DNA of 37,699 nucleotides from the IMG/VR virus record IMGVR_UViG_3300042156_000080, positions 1-37,699 of that record, one strand, 5' to 3'. The position numbers were made by a program, and so were the translations under genes. The notes beneath the pieces are model-generated. The model was not told the DNA's origin. It made no database searches and saw only the letters and a list, made by a program, of their open reading frames with translations. Positions 5,921 through 14,656 of this stretch are shown here, in pieces (positions within the stretch are counted from its first letter, which is position 1; the number at the start of each line of letters is the position of its first letter). The DNA is from a virus.

Positions 5921-6673
5921 ATGATCGAAGTCAAAGTAACCTCAAACATCGAGCAGCTCAGCAGGGCACTGCGCGAGGTCGGAGAAAAGCAGCTGCCAAA
6001 GACCATGGCCAGGGCGGCGACCCGAACAGCCTGGGTTGTTCGAGAACGGATAATCGAGGCCATAACAAAAGATTTTGACCGGCCCACGCCGCTGACACTC
6101 AAGTCGCTCTATGTGAAAGCCGCAAAGCCTGGTGGCGCCCCTGCGCGCGTTTGGTTCAAAGATGCGTTCACAAGCGGAATCCCCGCCGACAAGTACCTGC
6201 AGCCGCAAGTGCAGGGCGGGCCACGTGGCCACAAGCGTTTCGAAAAAGCCCTGATAGCCCGCGGCCTGATGAGTTCGAGCGAATACGCCATACCAACCAA
6301 GGACGTGCTCAACGCCTTCGGCAACGTTCCGGGCGGATTGTCTATGCGGATACTGTCAGGCCTTGGCGCTGCCGAAACGGTTGCAGGCGTGACCGCCAAC
6401 GCATCCAGTAGCAGGCGATCACGCAAGAAGGGCAACAAGGCCCGGTTCTTCATAGCCAAGATCAAAAACACCAGGGCCATATGGGAGCAGAAGACAACAG
6501 CCCTAGGCCGAGGCATTCGCCCCGTGTTCGTGTTTGTGACCAAGGCGCCGAGCTACAGCAGCAAGCTCGATTTCAGGGGCATAGCAGAGCGCACCATCGA
6601 ACGGGAATACCTGGCGCAGTTCTCGGCGGCGATTGATGAAGCAATTGTGTGGGCTATGGAGAAAAAGACTTGA
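5921..6673 (+). CDS. Minor tail / tail completion protein (gpZ-like)
   Basis: The 250-aa protein begins MIEVKVTSNIEQLSRALREV. A helical N-terminal region with many Arg (RAATRTAWVVRERI) is followed by PLTLKSLYVKAAKP and a basic middle (SSRRSRKKGNKARFF). This organisation resembles lambda gpZ and related tail-completion proteins, which act at the head-proximal end of the tail. The match is by pattern only. The gene stands between the early terminator and the packaging genes, away from the rest of the tail cluster. AGAGG lies about 8 bases before the ATG. Confidence 0.5.
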   Translation: MIEVKVTSNIEQLSRALREVGEKQLPKTMARAATRTAWVVRERIIEAITKDFDRPTPLTLKSLYVKAAKPGGAPARVWFKDAFTSGIPADKYLQPQVQGGPRGHKRFEKALIARGLMSSSEYAIPTKDVLNAFGNVPGGLSMRILSGLGAAETVAGVTANASSSRRSRKKGNKARFFIAKIKNTRAIWEQKTTALGRGIRPVFVFVTKAPSYSSKLDFRGIAERTIEREYLAQFSAAIDEAIVWAMEKKT

Positions 6674-6870
6674 CAGGGGCGGCGGGGGCACCCCACCCCC
6701 ACCCCTTAGGTTCTTCCGCGGGGGGAGGCCCCTTGCGGGTTATTCGCGCCGTGTTGCTCGCGCTCTGCCACTATTTTGTAACTGTTACAACTACTCACCA
6801 GGCCGGAAGCTGATAGGCTTTGCTAGTAGCGACCAAAAGCCCAGTGGGCGCGGAACTGGACAAGTTACAA
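6674..6870 (+). other. Non-coding packaging region, candidate cos site
   Basis: No gene is seen in these 197 bases. TTGCGGGTTATTCGC at 6733-6747 resembles the sequence to the right of the lambda nick site, where CGCGGGTTTTCGC follows the 12-base cohesive end, and it is preceded by a GC-rich GGGGAGGCCCC (6722-6732). A perfect dyad TTGTAAC-T-GTTACAA lies at 6776-6790, and another GTTACAA lies at 6864-6870. The location just upstream of the small terminase gene, together with a lambda-type large subunit, fits cosN plus terminase-binding sites. The exact nick positions cannot be read from sequence alone. Confidence 0.4.
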
Positions 6871-7533
6871 ATGGCCCTGACCAACCTGTACGAGTATTCA
6901 AAAATACGGAAATGTTCGCGGCAGGCGGTGCAAAAGGCCGTCGACAGCGGGCGGCTTAAGGCGTGCATCGAGTACGGCGCCAACGGCAAGCCGTACATCA
7001 ACGATGTGGCTTTGGCGCATGAGGAGTGGGACAAGAACACAGCGAGCAAACACCGGCCGGCGAGTGTTGCCGAGTTCACGCCGCCGGCAGCGGCCACCGC
7101 TGGTAAGCCAAAGGCGCAAAAGTCGACGCCAGCAAAGGCAAAGCCAGCAGCAAAACCCAAGACGCCAGCCGTCGCGCAGATCCCGCCAGCATTCGAAGAC
7201 CCCGAAGAGTCAGCCATTGATCCGCAAAGCGGTCTGCCTCGCCTTCACGTCAGCCGCCAGCGCCAGGCCCACTTCGACGCCATTGCAGCCCAGGCCAGAG
7301 CCGAAGCGCTTGCCGGTTCTCACGTTCCACGCGAAGAGGTGGCCAAGGCCGCGTTCGGCGTGGCCCGCCAGGTGCGTGACTGCCTGCTGCTGATCGAGGA
7401 ACGCCTACCCGACCAGCTGGCCTCGATCACAGATCCTGCCCGGATACGGGAAATGCTTCACCGCGAGTTCCGCGCAGCACTGAACAAGCTGTCGACGGAG
7501 GTGGCAGCGGATGACCAATCTAGCGCAGCCTGA
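6871..7533 (+). CDS. terS: Terminase small subunit (Nu1-like)
   Basis: The 220-aa product begins with a helix-turn-helix resembling lambda Nu1: NLYEYSKIRKCSRQAVQKAV, then DSGRLKACIEYG (residues 4-36). A Pro/Ala/Lys-rich linker follows (about 60-110). The helical C-terminal part (about 130-215) probably contacts the large subunit. It recognises phage DNA at the packaging site. No strong ribosome binding site precedes the ATG; GTG at 6844 or TTG at 6820 are alternatives. It overlaps the large subunit gene by 23 bases. Confidence 0.75.
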   Translation: MALTNLYEYSKIRKCSRQAVQKAVDSGRLKACIEYGANGKPYINDVALAHEEWDKNTASKHRPASVAEFTPPAAATAGKPKAQKSTPAKAKPAAKPKTPAVAQIPPAFEDPEESAIDPQSGLPRLHVSRQRQAHFDAIAAQARAEALAGSHVPREEVAKAAFGVARQVRDCLLLIEERLPDQLASITDPARIREMLHREFRAALNKLSTEVAADDQSSAA

Positions 7534-9445
7534 TTTTAAGCGGCCGCTATCAGCCGAGCAGGAATACCGCCAGGCGTTCGCCGCCGGCTTGCTGCCCGAC
7601 GAGGTTTTGACCGTCAGCCAGTGGGCGGACGCAGAACGAAAGCTCGACTCCCGCGGCTCGCCAGAGCCTGGTGACTGGCGCACCGACCGCACGCCGTATC
7701 TGCGCGAGATCATGGATAACCTGTCTGTGACCTCTGGCGTAGAGGAATCGGCCGTGATGAAGGCGGCGCAGCTCGGGTTTACCGAGGCTGGCAATAACCT
7801 CGTTGGCTACGTCATCCACCACGCCCCCGGCCCCGGCCTGTTCCTTGAGCCGTCGCAGGATCTGGCAAACAGGAACGTGCGCCAGAAGATCAACCCGATG
7901 ATCGAATCGACGCCGGCCCTGGCCGAGCGGGTGCCAAAGGCGCGGTCGGCAACCGGCGGCAACACGCTGGAGGAAAAAGAATTTCCCGGCGGAATCTGGA
8001 TGTTCAAGTGGGCCAGCTCTACCGCTGGCCTGCGCTCGGCCACCATCCGCTTTCTGGTGATGGACGAGATCGACGAGTACGCCGTGGAGATCGGCCAGCA
8101 GGGCGACCCGGAAATGCTGGCCCGTGCTCGAACAAACGCCTACGGCCGGCGCAAGAAGATTTACATCCCGTCGACGCCGACCGTCGAAGGGCACAGCCGC
8201 ATAGCCGACCTTTTCGAAGACAGCGACCAGCGCCGCTTCTACATGCCATGCCCGTGCTGTGGCCAGAGCATCCGATTCGAGTTCAAGCAGCTGAAGTGGG
8301 TGGCCGGCGATCCGTCGACCGCGCATTACGAATGCCAGCGCTGCTTTGGAAAGATCCACGAATGGCAGAAAACGGAAATGCTGGAGCGCGGCGAGTGGGT
8401 CGCCGAGAACCCGGAGAACACCCGGCGCCGCGGCTACCACATCAACGGGCTCTACAGTCCTGTGGGCTGGTTGTCCTGGGCGGAGATCGCCGAACTGTGG
8501 GAGGACGCCCAAGGCAACCCCGGCAAGCTCAAGGTTTTCGTGAACACGGTGCTCGCCGAAACTTGGAAAGAGCGCGGCGAGGCACCGGATTGGAAGCGGC
8601 TCTATGAGCGGCGCGAGGATTACCAACTGGGCGTTGTCCCGCGCGGCGGCCTGATCATCACCGCGGCGGCGGACGTTCAGCGCGGCCCGGACGGTGCCGG
8701 CTGGATTGAAGTCGTAACCTATGCCTGGGGCCGTAACCTTGAGCGCTGGGTTATTGATCACCGGCAATTCCACGGCGACACCAGCGACATAAGCATTCCG
8801 GGCGGGCCGTGGGAGCAGTTGCAGAAGCTGCGCGAAAGCTACTACCCGCACGAACACTCAGGCGTTGCGATGCCCATAACCATGATGGCCGTCGACTCAG
8901 GCGACCAGACCATGACCGTCTACGATTGGTGCGCCAGCCAGCCGCACGGCACCGTTATGGCGGTCAAAGGGCAGCAGACGGGCAGCCTGTTGATCAGCAA
9001 CGCCAAGCCGGTTCAGATCAAACAGAACGGAAAGCGCAAGGCCAGGGCAACAAAGCTTTGGCTTGTGTCGCTGAACATCGCAAAGGCTGAGCTGTTCGCC
9101 CAGCTGCGTTATGTGCGAGACCCTGAAAAGCCTTTAGGCCGCGGTTATATCCACTTCCCGGAGCTGGATCAGGAGTTTTTCGAGCAGCTGACGGGCGAAC
9201 AAATGCTAGTCAAGCGGGTGAAGGGTCGGCAGGTCAGTTCCTGGGAGCCTACCCGGTCGCGCGTGGAAGTCCTAGACTGCACGGTATATGCTCGGGCCGC
9301 GGCCTACCTGCTCGGGATTGACGGCTGGTCAGAGGAAAACTGGTTAGCGCTGGAGGAATCACTGGGGATTGTCGGCGATGACGGCAATCAAACGCCCGCC
9401 GACAAGCCGCAGAGGCGAAAGTCAAACTACTGGAACCGCAGATAA
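7511..9445 (+). CDS. terL: Terminase large subunit, lambda gpA family
   Basis: The 644-aa packaging motor and nuclease has its ATPase near the N-terminus: a variant Walker A KAAQLGFT at 84-91, in which the lysine leads the loop as in lambda gpA, and Walker B LVMDEID at 182-188. CPCC...CQRC at about 253-278 forms a zinc ribbon. The C-terminal nuclease shows AAADVQ, then MAVDSGDQT and RGYIHF. It docks on the portal, translocates DNA and cuts at the packaging site. The start has GGAGG at good spacing inside the small subunit gene. Confidence 0.93.
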   Translation: MTNLAQPDFKRPLSAEQEYRQAFAAGLLPDEVLTVSQWADAERKLDSRGSPEPGDWRTDRTPYLREIMDNLSVTSGVEESAVMKAAQLGFTEAGNNLVGYVIHHAPGPGLFLEPSQDLANRNVRQKINPMIESTPALAERVPKARSATGGNTLEEKEFPGGIWMFKWASSTAGLRSATIRFLVMDEIDEYAVEIGQQGDPEMLARARTNAYGRRKKIYIPSTPTVEGHSRIADLFEDSDQRRFYMPCPCCGQSIRFEFKQLKWVAGDPSTAHYECQRCFGKIHEWQKTEMLERGEWVAENPENTRRRGYHINGLYSPVGWLSWAEIAELWEDAQGNPGKLKVFVNTVLAETWKERGEAPDWKRLYERREDYQLGVVPRGGLIITAAADVQRGPDGAGWIEVVTYAWGRNLERWVIDHRQFHGDTSDISIPGGPWEQLQKLRESYYPHEHSGVAMPITMMAVDSGDQTMTVYDWCASQPHGTVMAVKGQQTGSLLISNAKPVQIKQNGKRKARATKLWLVSLNIAKAELFAQLRYVRDPEKPLGRGYIHFPELDQEFFEQLTGEQMLVKRVKGRQVSSWEPTRSRVEVLDCTVYARAAAYLLGIDGWSEENWLALEESLGIVGDDGNQTPADKPQRRKSNYWNRR

Positions 9446-9738
9446 TGGCCGAATACACACCGATGACGATGGAAAATTACCTAGAGTTGCGCGCCGCGAT
9501 CTTCGAGGGCGCGCAGTCTGTCAGCTACTCACACCCAGGCGGCAATAAATCCGTCACCTACCGAAGCCTTGACGACATGCTGCGCCTGCTGAAACTGCTG
9601 GCCCAAGAGCTTGGCATCAAGAGCACCGCGCCGCGCCGCACCCTGGCCAGCTTTTCCAAGGGCTACAACCCGCGGGCGGCAGATAGCGTGGCAGAGGGCG
9701 GCGAGTGCTTCAGCACCGATGGGCGGTGCTGCCCATGA
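9445..9738 (+). CDS. Head-tail joining protein, gpW-like
   Basis: The 97-aa product lies between terminase and portal, the place of gpW in lambda. It has the typical short helix-strand-helix content: YLELRAAIFEGAQSVSYS, GGNKSVTYRSLDDMLRLLKLLAQEL. gpW-type proteins seal filled heads under the portal. A tail of about 30 residues (from RRTLASFSKGY) is rich in Cys and Gly near the end. The start overlaps the terminase stop as TAATG, and its end overlaps the portal start. Confidence 0.75.
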   Translation: MAEYTPMTMENYLELRAAIFEGAQSVSYSHPGGNKSVTYRSLDDMLRLLKLLAQELGIKSTAPRRTLASFSKGYNPRAADSVAEGGECFSTDGRCCP

Positions 9739-11243
9739 ACCTTTTGGATTCGATCGTATCCGCGTTCAACCCGCGCGCCGGCCTGCAGCGAGCACTAGCC
9801 CGCAAGGCGCTGCGCAGCTTCGAGGCCGCCAGCCGCAGCCGGCGAACGGATGGATGGCGCACCAGCAGCAGCGATGCCAACCGCGAGATAGGTCAGGGCC
9901 AGCAGCTGCTACGCGACCGAGCGCGAGCCATGCGCCGAGACAACCCCTACGCCGAGCGCGGAATATCGGCGATTGCCTCGAACGTGGTTGGCTATGGGAT
10001 CGTCCCTGATCCGCAGGGCCGCACCAGGCAGAAGCGGCACGCGCTGAAGATGTGGAAGGCCTGGGCAGAAACCCCCGCATGCGATGCGGCCGGCATGTCC
10101 GGCTTCTACGGCCTGCAAAACCTAGCGATGCAGAGCGTTGCCGAGAGCGGCGAGGTGTTGCTGCGCCGCGTGTGGACACCAGGCGCCAACGCCCTGAACT
10201 TCCAAGTGCAGATGCTGGAAGCCGACTATCTCGACGACTCCAAAAATATGGCGCTTGGCGATGGCGGATATATCGAACTTGGCATCGAGTACAACAGCGC
10301 CGGGGTGAGGACGCACTTCTGGCTTTTCCCGCAGCACCCCGGCGGAACCACAAAATCCCTGCGCTCTGGCGTGGTCAGTGAGCGCGTGCCGGCTGAGGAC
10401 GTGGCCCACATCTTCCTGCGCAAGCGCCCAGGCCAGACCCGCGGCTATTCGTGGATGGCGCCGGTTATCTTGCGGATGCGCAACTTTGACGAAATGGAAG
10501 ACGCGGTAATTGAACAGGCCAAGATTGCCGCCTGTTTCGCTGCGATCATCCAAGAGGATGAAGGCGGCAGCGGCGGCGCCAGCCCGACAAAGCCAAGCCT
10601 GATCGAGCGCATGGAACCCGGCATGATTGAACGCATCGGCGCTGGGGAGTCTGTGCAGTTCGGAACCCCGCCAACCTTCAACGGGTACGAGGCATACAGC
10701 CGCCAGTCGCTGCGCGCTACCGCTGTCGGCCTTGGTCTGCCCTACGAGGTGTTGGCCGGTGACCTGTCCGGCGTGAACTTCACCAGCGGCCGCATGGGCT
10801 GGCTGGAGTTCGGCCGCAATATAGACGTGTGGCGCTGGCACATGCTGATTCCGCAGATGTGCGCGCGCGTTTGGGATTGGTTCAACGAGGCCGCCAGCGT
10901 ATCGCCGGGCGGGTGGGAAACCGCGATCCCGTGCGGTTGGGTGGCCCCGCGCCGCGACCTGATCGACCCGACCAAAGAGCTAGACGCGTTGTCGAGGGAA
11001 ATGCGGATAGGCGCCCTGAGCTTCAGCGGCATGCTCAAAGAGCGCGGCATAAACGACACCGACGCGCACATTTCGCAGATGGTCGAGGACAACGCCGCAA
11101 TCGACAAAGCCGGCCTGGTGCTGGACAGCGACCCGCGCAAAGTGGCGTCCCAAGGGATGATGCAGCCAGCCACCGCGCCGGCCGCAGATATTGCGCCTGG
11201 GGCTGATGCTGATACACTCGCCGCATCAAGAGGAAGCGCCTAA
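9735..11243 (+). CDS. Portal protein, lambda gpB family
   Basis: The 502-aa protein starts MNLLDSIVSAFNPRAGLQRA and carries the family pattern: ARAMRRDNPYAERGISAIASN, FQVQMLEADYLD, RVPAEDVAHIF, RPGQTRGYSW and GLPYEVLAGDLSGVNFTSGRMG. Portals of this type form the dodecameric ring through which DNA enters and leaves the capsid, and nucleate head assembly. The start at 9735 overlaps the gpW-like stop as ATGA. The C-terminus is Ala-rich, and the stop overlaps the next ATG. Confidence 0.92.
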   Translation: MNLLDSIVSAFNPRAGLQRALARKALRSFEAASRSRRTDGWRTSSSDANREIGQGQQLLRDRARAMRRDNPYAERGISAIASNVVGYGIVPDPQGRTRQKRHALKMWKAWAETPACDAAGMSGFYGLQNLAMQSVAESGEVLLRRVWTPGANALNFQVQMLEADYLDDSKNMALGDGGYIELGIEYNSAGVRTHFWLFPQHPGGTTKSLRSGVVSERVPAEDVAHIFLRKRPGQTRGYSWMAPVILRMRNFDEMEDAVIEQAKIAACFAAIIQEDEGGSGGASPTKPSLIERMEPGMIERIGAGESVQFGTPPTFNGYEAYSRQSLRATAVGLGLPYEVLAGDLSGVNFTSGRMGWLEFGRNIDVWRWHMLIPQMCARVWDWFNEAASVSPGGWETAIPCGWVAPRRDLIDPTKELDALSREMRIGALSFSGMLKERGINDTDAHISQMVEDNAAIDKAGLVLDSDPRKVASQGMMQPATAPAADIAPGADADTLAASRGSA

Positions 11244-13351
11244 TGCCAAAGCGCATAAAAAGCAAGATCAATCTCCCGCAGCGCGCAACCCGCGCCGCGT
11301 TCGTCCCGGCATCGATTAACGAAGAAGACCGCACGATAGAAATCGTCTGGACTACCGGCGCCGAAGGTGAGCGCTGCGAGTGGGACGGCGAGGTCTATCT
11401 GGAGTCCCTGCGCGTCGACGATGCCAGCGTTCGAATGGGGCGCCTTAATTCTGGCGCCCCAGTTCTTGACGCCCACCAATCCTGGGAACTTCGTAACCAA
11501 ATAGGGGTTGTTGAGAAAGCCTGGCTGGTCGACGGAGTTGGCCATGCCCTGGTTCGCTTCAGCGCCCGCGAAGAGGTCGAGCCATTCTTTCAGGACGTGA
11601 AAGCCGGGATCATTCGGAATATCTCTGTCGGCTATGTTGTCTATCATTACGAGCGAGTGGCCGGCGAAGACGGTTCCCCGGATCGGATGATCGCTGTCGA
11701 CTGGGAGCCATTAGAACTAAGTTTCGTGCCAGTGCCTTTTGACGCTGGCGCGCAAGTCCGCGGCGGCGTGACGCCCCGCACGTTTACCGCAGATGTCACT
11801 AATCGAACCAAGGGGAACCCCAAAATGCCACGCGAACTCAAAGTAATCCGCGCCGCTCTGGTGCAAGCACGCGACACGCTGGCGAAAGCCCGCGAGGTCG
11901 AAGACGAAACCAAAATCGCCGAAGCGCAAACCATCCTCGCAGCCGTAGAGGATGAGCTGGAGCAGGCGCTGGATGCTCTGGACGAAGGCTTGGGCGATGG
12001 CTCGGAAGAAGCCGCACCGGATGCCGAAACCGTCACCAAATCTGCCGACGAAGACCCGGAGCAGCGCGGTATCAAATCCGAGCGCCAGCGCCAAGTGAGC
12101 ATTCGCGCACTCGGCCAGCGGTTCAAGGCCGACGCCGTTACCGTCGAAGCGTTGATCGAACGCGGCTTGACTGTCGACCAAGCCAAGCTTTCCATCCTCG
12201 CCACCTTGGCCGAGCGCCAGGCAGGCATTAACACCCATGCAGGTGCCAACGTGCCACAGAAGAACATCGAGAAAGCCCGCAGCCATATAGAGGCTGCAAT
12301 CCTGCACCGCGCCGCGCCCGGTAAGCACAAGCTGCCGGAAGAGGCCCGCGGGTTCCGTGGTCTCACCCTGATGGATATGGCGCGCGAGTGCATCGAAATG
12401 GCCGGCGGCAACGTCCGCGGCATGGATCGCCACCAGATCGCCCGTCTGTCCCTGAACATCGGTGGCCACTCTGCACAGCGCGCCGCCGGCATGCACAGCA
12501 CCAGCGATTTCCCGCTGATCCTGGGGAACACAATCAACCGTTCGCTCCGTGCCGCCTACGATGAAGTGGCGCAAACCTGGCTGCCGCTGGGCCGCCAGGC
12601 CAACTTTGCCGACTTCCGCGCGCGCATGTCGGTTGCCTTGGGCGAAGCGTCCCGCCTGGAGATCGTCAAGGAGGGCGGCGAATACAAATATGGCACCCTC
12701 CCGGAAGATGGCTCCAGCATCAAGGCCGAGAAGTGGGGCAAGATCATTGCCTTGACCTGGGAGGCGATCATCAACGACGACCTCAACGCCTTCGACAAGA
12801 TCCCGACCGCGCTGGCAAATTCTGCGCGCCAGACCGAATCGAACGTTATTTGGGATCTGTTCATCAAGGATGTGAAGTACTCGGACGGCGTGAACATCTT
12901 CAACAGCGCCCACGGGAACCTGGCCGGCACTGCTGCTGCGATCACCGTCGAATCCCTGGCAGCTGCTCGCGCCTCGATGCGCAAGCAGAAAGGCCTCGAC
13001 AAGACGACCTTTATCAACGTCACGCCGAAGTACTTGGTTGTTGGCCCGGACAAGGAGCTTGAGGCGTACCAGTTCACCAGCCCCAACTATTTCCCGGTCA
13101 CCGCAGGAACCATCAACCCGACGCCTAACACTCAGCTGACCGTGATTGTAGAGCCGCGCATCACTGGCAATCAGTGGTTCTTGGTGGGCGATGGCGAGAC
13201 CTTCGAATATGGCTACCTCGACGGCGAAGGCGGCTTGATGACCGACACCCGCGAAGGCTTCGAAGTCGACGGCCTGGAAGTCAAAGCCCGCCTGGTGTTC
13301 GGGGCTGGCTGGGTCGACTACCGCGCGGCCTACAAGAACGCAGGCGCCTAA
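11243..13351 (+). CDS. Prohead protease fused to scaffold and Mu gpT-like major capsid protein
   Basis: The 702-aa ORF holds three parts. Residues 1-175 are a serine protease of the HK97 prohead type, with His78 in VLDAHQS and Ser128 in RNISVGY. Residues about 195-330 are a charged helical region typical of scaffolds. From about 365 to the end is a Mu-like major head protein (RAAYDEVAQTWLPLGRQANF, ALTWEAIINDDLNAFDKIP, NAHG-type loop, C-terminal RLVFGAGWVDYRAAYKN). The protease would remove the scaffold during maturation. An in-frame ATG with its own ribosome binding site lies at codon 195. Equal amounts of protease and capsid would be wasteful, so internal initiation is likely. Confidence 0.9.
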   Translation: MPKRIKSKINLPQRATRAAFVPASINEEDRTIEIVWTTGAEGERCEWDGEVYLESLRVDDASVRMGRLNSGAPVLDAHQSWELRNQIGVVEKAWLVDGVGHALVRFSAREEVEPFFQDVKAGIIRNISVGYVVYHYERVAGEDGSPDRMIAVDWEPLELSFVPVPFDAGAQVRGGVTPRTFTADVTNRTKGNPKMPRELKVIRAALVQARDTLAKAREVEDETKIAEAQTILAAVEDELEQALDALDEGLGDGSEEAAPDAETVTKSADEDPEQRGIKSERQRQVSIRALGQRFKADAVTVEALIERGLTVDQAKLSILATLAERQAGINTHAGANVPQKNIEKARSHIEAAILHRAAPGKHKLPEEARGFRGLTLMDMARECIEMAGGNVRGMDRHQIARLSLNIGGHSAQRAAGMHSTSDFPLILGNTINRSLRAAYDEVAQTWLPLGRQANFADFRARMSVALGEASRLEIVKEGGEYKYGTLPEDGSSIKAEKWGKIIALTWEAIINDDLNAFDKIPTALANSARQTESNVIWDLFIKDVKYSDGVNIFNSAHGNLAGTAAAITVESLAAARASMRKQKGLDKTTFINVTPKYLVVGPDKELEAYQFTSPNYFPVTAGTINPTPNTQLTVIVEPRITGNQWFLVGDGETFEYGYLDGEGGLMTDTREGFEVDGLEVKARLVFGAGWVDYRAAYKNAGA
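11810..11827 (+). promoter_or_regulatory. Internal ribosome binding site and in-frame start for scaffold-capsid
   Basis: AAGGGG at 11810-11815 stands 9 bases before an ATG at 11825, which is in frame with the protease-capsid ORF (codon 195). The site lies exactly between the protease domain and the helical scaffold region. Initiation here would make a 508-aa scaffold-capsid protein beginning MPRELKVIRAALVQARDTLA, in excess over the full fusion. Confidence 0.6.
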
Positions 13352-13359
13352 ACAATTCT

Positions 13360-13382
13360 GCCGCACGGACGCGGCTTTTTTT
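13360..13382 (+). terminator. Intrinsic terminator after the capsid gene
   Basis: GCCGC (13360-13364), a six-base loop and GCGGC (13371-13375) are followed by seven T. It lies in the 44-base gap between the capsid gene and the decoration-protein gene. It probably lowers transcription of the tail genes relative to the capsid or is read through by an antitermination complex. Confidence 0.7.
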
Positions 13383-13395
13383 CTGAGGGTTCAAA

Positions 13396-13776
13396 ATGAA
13401 AACTTTCGTGCAGCATGGTTCGATCATCGACTTGACGGTTCCGGCCGGCGGTGTCGTCTCTGGTGCGGCTATCAAGGTCGGCACCTTCCTCGCAATCCCA
13501 CAATGCACCGTCACCGCGGCGGAAGTAACCGAAGCGGGCGCGGGCGTACTCAAGTTCGCCGGCAAGCTTGATGGCGTGTTTGAGCTGGCGAAGATCAGCG
13601 CGCAGGCCTGGGCCGAAGGCGACGTGATCTACTTCAACACTAGCACCGGCCTGATGACCAACGTCAGCGCTACCGGCGTGTTCCTCGTCGGTGCCGCTAC
13701 CGAAGCCGCGGCCAACCCTACCGCAGTTGGTCGCGTGCGCCTGAACGCCGTAAGCCTGCCGGCTGCACAAGCGTAA
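13396..13776 (+). CDS. Capsid decoration / cement protein (DUF2190-like)
   Basis: The 126-aa protein begins MKTFVQHGSIIDLTVPAGGV, then VVSGAAIKVGTFLAIP, GVFELAKISAQAWAEGDVIYF and GVFLVGAATEAAANPTAVGRVRLN. This beta-rich pattern is that of DUF2190 proteins, which decorate or stabilise phage heads and usually follow the capsid gene, as here. GAGGG lies about 9 bases before the ATG. Confidence 0.78.
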   Translation: MKTFVQHGSIIDLTVPAGGVVSGAAIKVGTFLAIPQCTVTAAEVTEAGAGVLKFAGKLDGVFELAKISAQAWAEGDVIYFNTSTGLMTNVSATGVFLVGAATEAAANPTAVGRVRLNAVSLPAAQA

Positions 13777-14123
13777 TGGGCTGGTCTGCAATGGCTGATC
13801 GGACTTTACGAAAGGCCTTGCGGACTTTCCGGCAAGACCTGGGCGCCGTCTATGTGCGCTCAGGTTTTCCAGATACGCCGCTGCAAGATGTGATTTTCGA
13901 CGACACCTATTTTTCAGTGGACACCAACACGGGGGCCGAGGTATCGAGCCAGAGCCCGGTGATGGGTGTCCGCACGGCTGACCTCCCGACTGGACGGAAA
14001 GCCACGACCGACCGCGTTCTGTTGACGCGCAACGGCATCGATTACGAGTTCACCATCACGGATGTGCAGCCGGACGGCGAGGCAGGCACCACCCTGTTCC
14101 TGTCCAAATCGCCGAGGGCATAA
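13776..14123 (+). CDS. Head-tail connector protein (gpFII-like)
   Basis: The 115-aa product has a helical N-terminus (LRKALRTFRQDLGAVYVR) followed by beta-strands. FDDTYFSVDTNTGAEVSSQSPVMGVRTADLP and IDYEFTITDVQPDGEAGTTLFLS resemble the lambda gpFII / ATP-binding sugar-transporter-like head-tail joining family. It would close the connector and provide the surface for tail docking. Start at 13776 uses a TAATG overlap; a second ATG at 13791 (MADRTL) is an alternative. Confidence 0.68.
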   Translation: MGWSAMADRTLRKALRTFRQDLGAVYVRSGFPDTPLQDVIFDDTYFSVDTNTGAEVSSQSPVMGVRTADLPTGRKATTDRVLLTRNGIDYEFTITDVQPDGEAGTTLFLSKSPRA

Positions 14124-14125
14124 CC

Positions 14126-14656
14126 GTGCATAAGCGCCTGACCATCCGAAACAAGTTTGTCGAGCTGCTGACGGGTAACACCGACTGCGGCGCCAACGTG
14201 TTTAAGAGCCGTGCACGCCCGTTCATCCAGGCCGAAGGCTGGCAGGAAGAGTTGCCCGCGATCATCGTCTACACCAGCGACGAGACCGTCACCAAATACG
14301 ACGATGCACCGGCATGCTGGCGCAGAACGCCAAACGTAGTGGTCGAGATCCACGCCGCAGCCGACGAAGACACCGACGACTTCCTAGACCACGTTGCCGA
14401 GCAGGTCGAGCACCTGATAAGCCGCTACAACTGGGAAGCCGAGGACATTGATTTTGGCCTGTCTGGCACCCGCATGCAGCTGGTGGATGCTGGCGCCTCG
14501 CAGATCAACGGCGCTTTAGCTGTCACGTTTGATATGGCGTACTATTCCTACCTGCCAGACGAAGGCAAAACCGACGCCCTGGACGATTTCCTAACGGCCA
14601 AAAATACCTACCTTGTGGGAACGGCCGAATCACTGCAAACGGTGGAATTACCATGA
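14126..14656 (+). CDS. Tail terminator / minor tail protein
   Basis: The 176-aa product shows LTIRNKFVELLTGNTDCGANVFKSRARP, LPAIIVYTSDETV, VVVEIHAAADEDTDDFLDHVAEQVEHLI and a closing strand LAVTFDMAYYSYLPDE. This alpha/beta order is that of phage tail terminator (gpU-like) and neck proteins that cap the finished tail tube. Position between connector and sheath supports it. The start is GTG at 14126; the stop overlaps the next ATG. Confidence 0.6.
   Translation: MHKRLTIRNKFVELLTGNTDCGANVFKSRARPFIQAEGWQEELPAIIVYTSDETVTKYDDAPACWRRTPNVVVEIHAAADEDTDDFLDHVAEQVEHLISRYNWEAEDIDFGLSGTRMQLVDAGASQINGALAVTFDMAYYSYLPDEGKTDALDDFLTAKNTYLVGTAESLQTVELP

Noticed and set aside
7550-8857. A 435-codon minus-strand open frame opposite the large terminase gene
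   Set aside because: Composition is typical of a shadow frame (Arg/Ala/Val-rich) and the sense strand encodes terminase with clear motifs.
11717-13366. A 549-codon open frame on the minus strand opposite the capsid gene
   Set aside because: It is opposite a well-supported capsid ORF, shows no recognisable domain and reflects the GC-rich codon use that keeps antisense frames open.
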